A stretch of DNA of 64,000 nt. Origin: Paenibacillus fonticola DSM 21315 (GTDB taxonomy: Bacteria > Bacillota > Bacilli > Paenibacillales > Paenibacillaceae). Below the pieces are notes generated by a model. That model made no database searches. It had not been told where the DNA came from and was given only the letters and a program-made list of their open reading frames with translations. The position numbers and the translations under genes are program-made. Of this stretch, positions 63,409-64,000 are shown one piece after another. The DNA is taken from the NCBI RefSeq assembly GCF_000381905.1, contig NZ_KB907263.1, positions 1 through 64,000 of the forward strand. Reading direction: 5' to 3'. Every line of letters starts with the position of its first letter. The first letter of the stretch is position 1.

Positions 63409-64000
63409 ATGAAAAGCAGGATAAAAGTACTGGTCGTCGATGATTCTTTGTTGTTTCGGACTTTTATAAGCAAAGGAATATCCACTGACCCCGCGCTGGA
63501 AGTGGTGGCGACCGCAAACGATCCCTTTGACGCTAGGGATAAAATCATCAGGTATAATCCGGATGTGATGGTCTGCGATGTGGAAATGCCGAGGATGAAC
63601 GGCATTGAATTTCTGCGCCGCCTCCTGCCTCAGCATCCGCTGCCGGTCGTTATTGTCAGCGCGGTGAGCCAAGCGGTGTTTGAGGCGATGAGCGTGGGGG
63701 CGGTGGATTTCATGACCAAGCCCGACATGAGCGCCCTCGGCAGGATTGAGCCGTTCGTGGAGGAATTGATTCTGAAAATCCATATCGCTGCCAAGGCCAT
63801 GGTTATCAGTTCTGACATAACGGTCATCGAACCTGTTCCTCATGCAGAGAGGATGAGCACGGACAAGAAGCTGATTGCCATAGGCGCCTCAACAGGAGGC
63901 ACGGAGGCCATCTATAATCTGTTGAAGCTGATGCAGCCGCATCGGTACCCGGGACTTGTCATTGTCCAGCATATTCCGCCGGTGTTCTCCACGATGTTTG
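63409..64000 (+). CDS. cheB: Chemotaxis methylesterase CheB, 5' part
   Basis: Partial gene running off the window end. Receiver domain with DD at 11-12, phosphoacceptor Asp57 (VCDVEMPRMNG) and Lys in MTKPDMS. A linker follows, then the methylesterase domain with the catalytic Ser in IGASTGGTEA and His in VQHIPPVF. It removes methyl groups from MCPs or deamidates Gln. A GTAGGAGG site precedes ATG 63409. Frame read directly from the sequence. Confidence 0.92.
   Translation, partial: MKSRIKVLVVDDSLLFRTFISKGISTDPALEVVATANDPFDARDKIIRYNPDVMVCDVEMPRMNGIEFLRRLLPQHPLPVVIVSAVSQAVFEAMSVGAVDFMTKPDMSALGRIEPFVEELILKIHIAAKAMVISSDITVIEPVPHAERMSTDKKLIAIGASTGGTEAIYNLLKLMQPHRYPGLVIVQHIPPVFSTMF

Overview
The window looks like a chromosomal segment of a Paenibacillus-type endospore-forming Bacillota. 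The support is the mix of strong AAGGAGG-type ribosome sites, TTG/GTG starts, a leucine T-box, PRD antitermination of a beta-glucoside PTS, a B. subtilis-like MhqR quinone regulon, a YjcZ-type small peptide and GC-rich intergenic repeats. The species assignment is inference. No tRNA, rRNA or CRISPR array was seen.

Layout. 1-283: 3' end of a group II intron (reverse transcriptase C-terminus plus domains V/VI), abutting the stop codon of an SDR gene. 1.4-6.4 kb: a deaminase, a MalT-like LuxR regulator split by an in-frame TGA, a quinone-oxidoreductase-like gene and a decayed ABC ATPase. 6.4-9.7 kb: a beta-glucoside PTS module (promoter, cre-like site, two RAT/terminator switches, LicT-type antiterminator, EIIBCA) whose 6-phospho-beta-glucosidase survives only as a relic. 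9.7-13.2 kb: a PAF-acetylhydrolase-like membrane lipase with a two-component system. 13.4-17.5 kb: an AraC-type membrane regulator and an orphan solute-binding lipoprotein. 17.5-21.3 kb: a thiazole/oxazole-modified microcin (TOMM) locus with a ThiF-like maturation protein, a fused leader-binding/YcaO cyclodehydratase and a tiny YjcZ-like peptide. 21.4-32.8 kb: mixed metabolic and hypothetical genes with many broken ones (MarR relic, Rpn nuclease, MarR-GNAT, DUF6199-like).

33.6-37.7 kb: a quinone/electrophile detoxification operon resembling mhqR-mhqPNO-mhqD plus a flavin reductase. Two copies of the inverted repeat TATCTT-N6-AAGATA lie at its promoters. 37.8-41.6 kb: an oxalate-decarboxylase-like bicupin with an altered active-site lid, a DUF1697 protein and a T-box controlled leuA. 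41.7-51.5 kb: a sugar-uptake locus with a LacI regulator carrying two sugar-binding domains, an RbsBAC-type ABC transporter, an unrecognised 486-aa protein, a ROK fructokinase and a ribokinase. The CG-centred palindrome TTTACGTAAA recurs there. 51.5-52.2 kb: tandem and inverted repeats. 52.3-57.8 kb: a nuclease-like/HTH protein, DUF981, a second deaminase, two Gfo/Idh/MocA oxidoreductases (the first apparently starting at ATA) and a VOC protein. 58.1-64.0 kb: a chemosensory operon cheA-cheW-mcp-cheR-cheB, the last cut by the window end.

Best candidates for something new are the TOMM locus with no visible dehydrogenase or classical precursor, the double-sensor LacI with its sugar operon and unknown enzyme, and the oxalate decarboxylase with an SDLST lid. 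Gene decay is unusually dense: at least nine relics or disrupted genes can be read directly.
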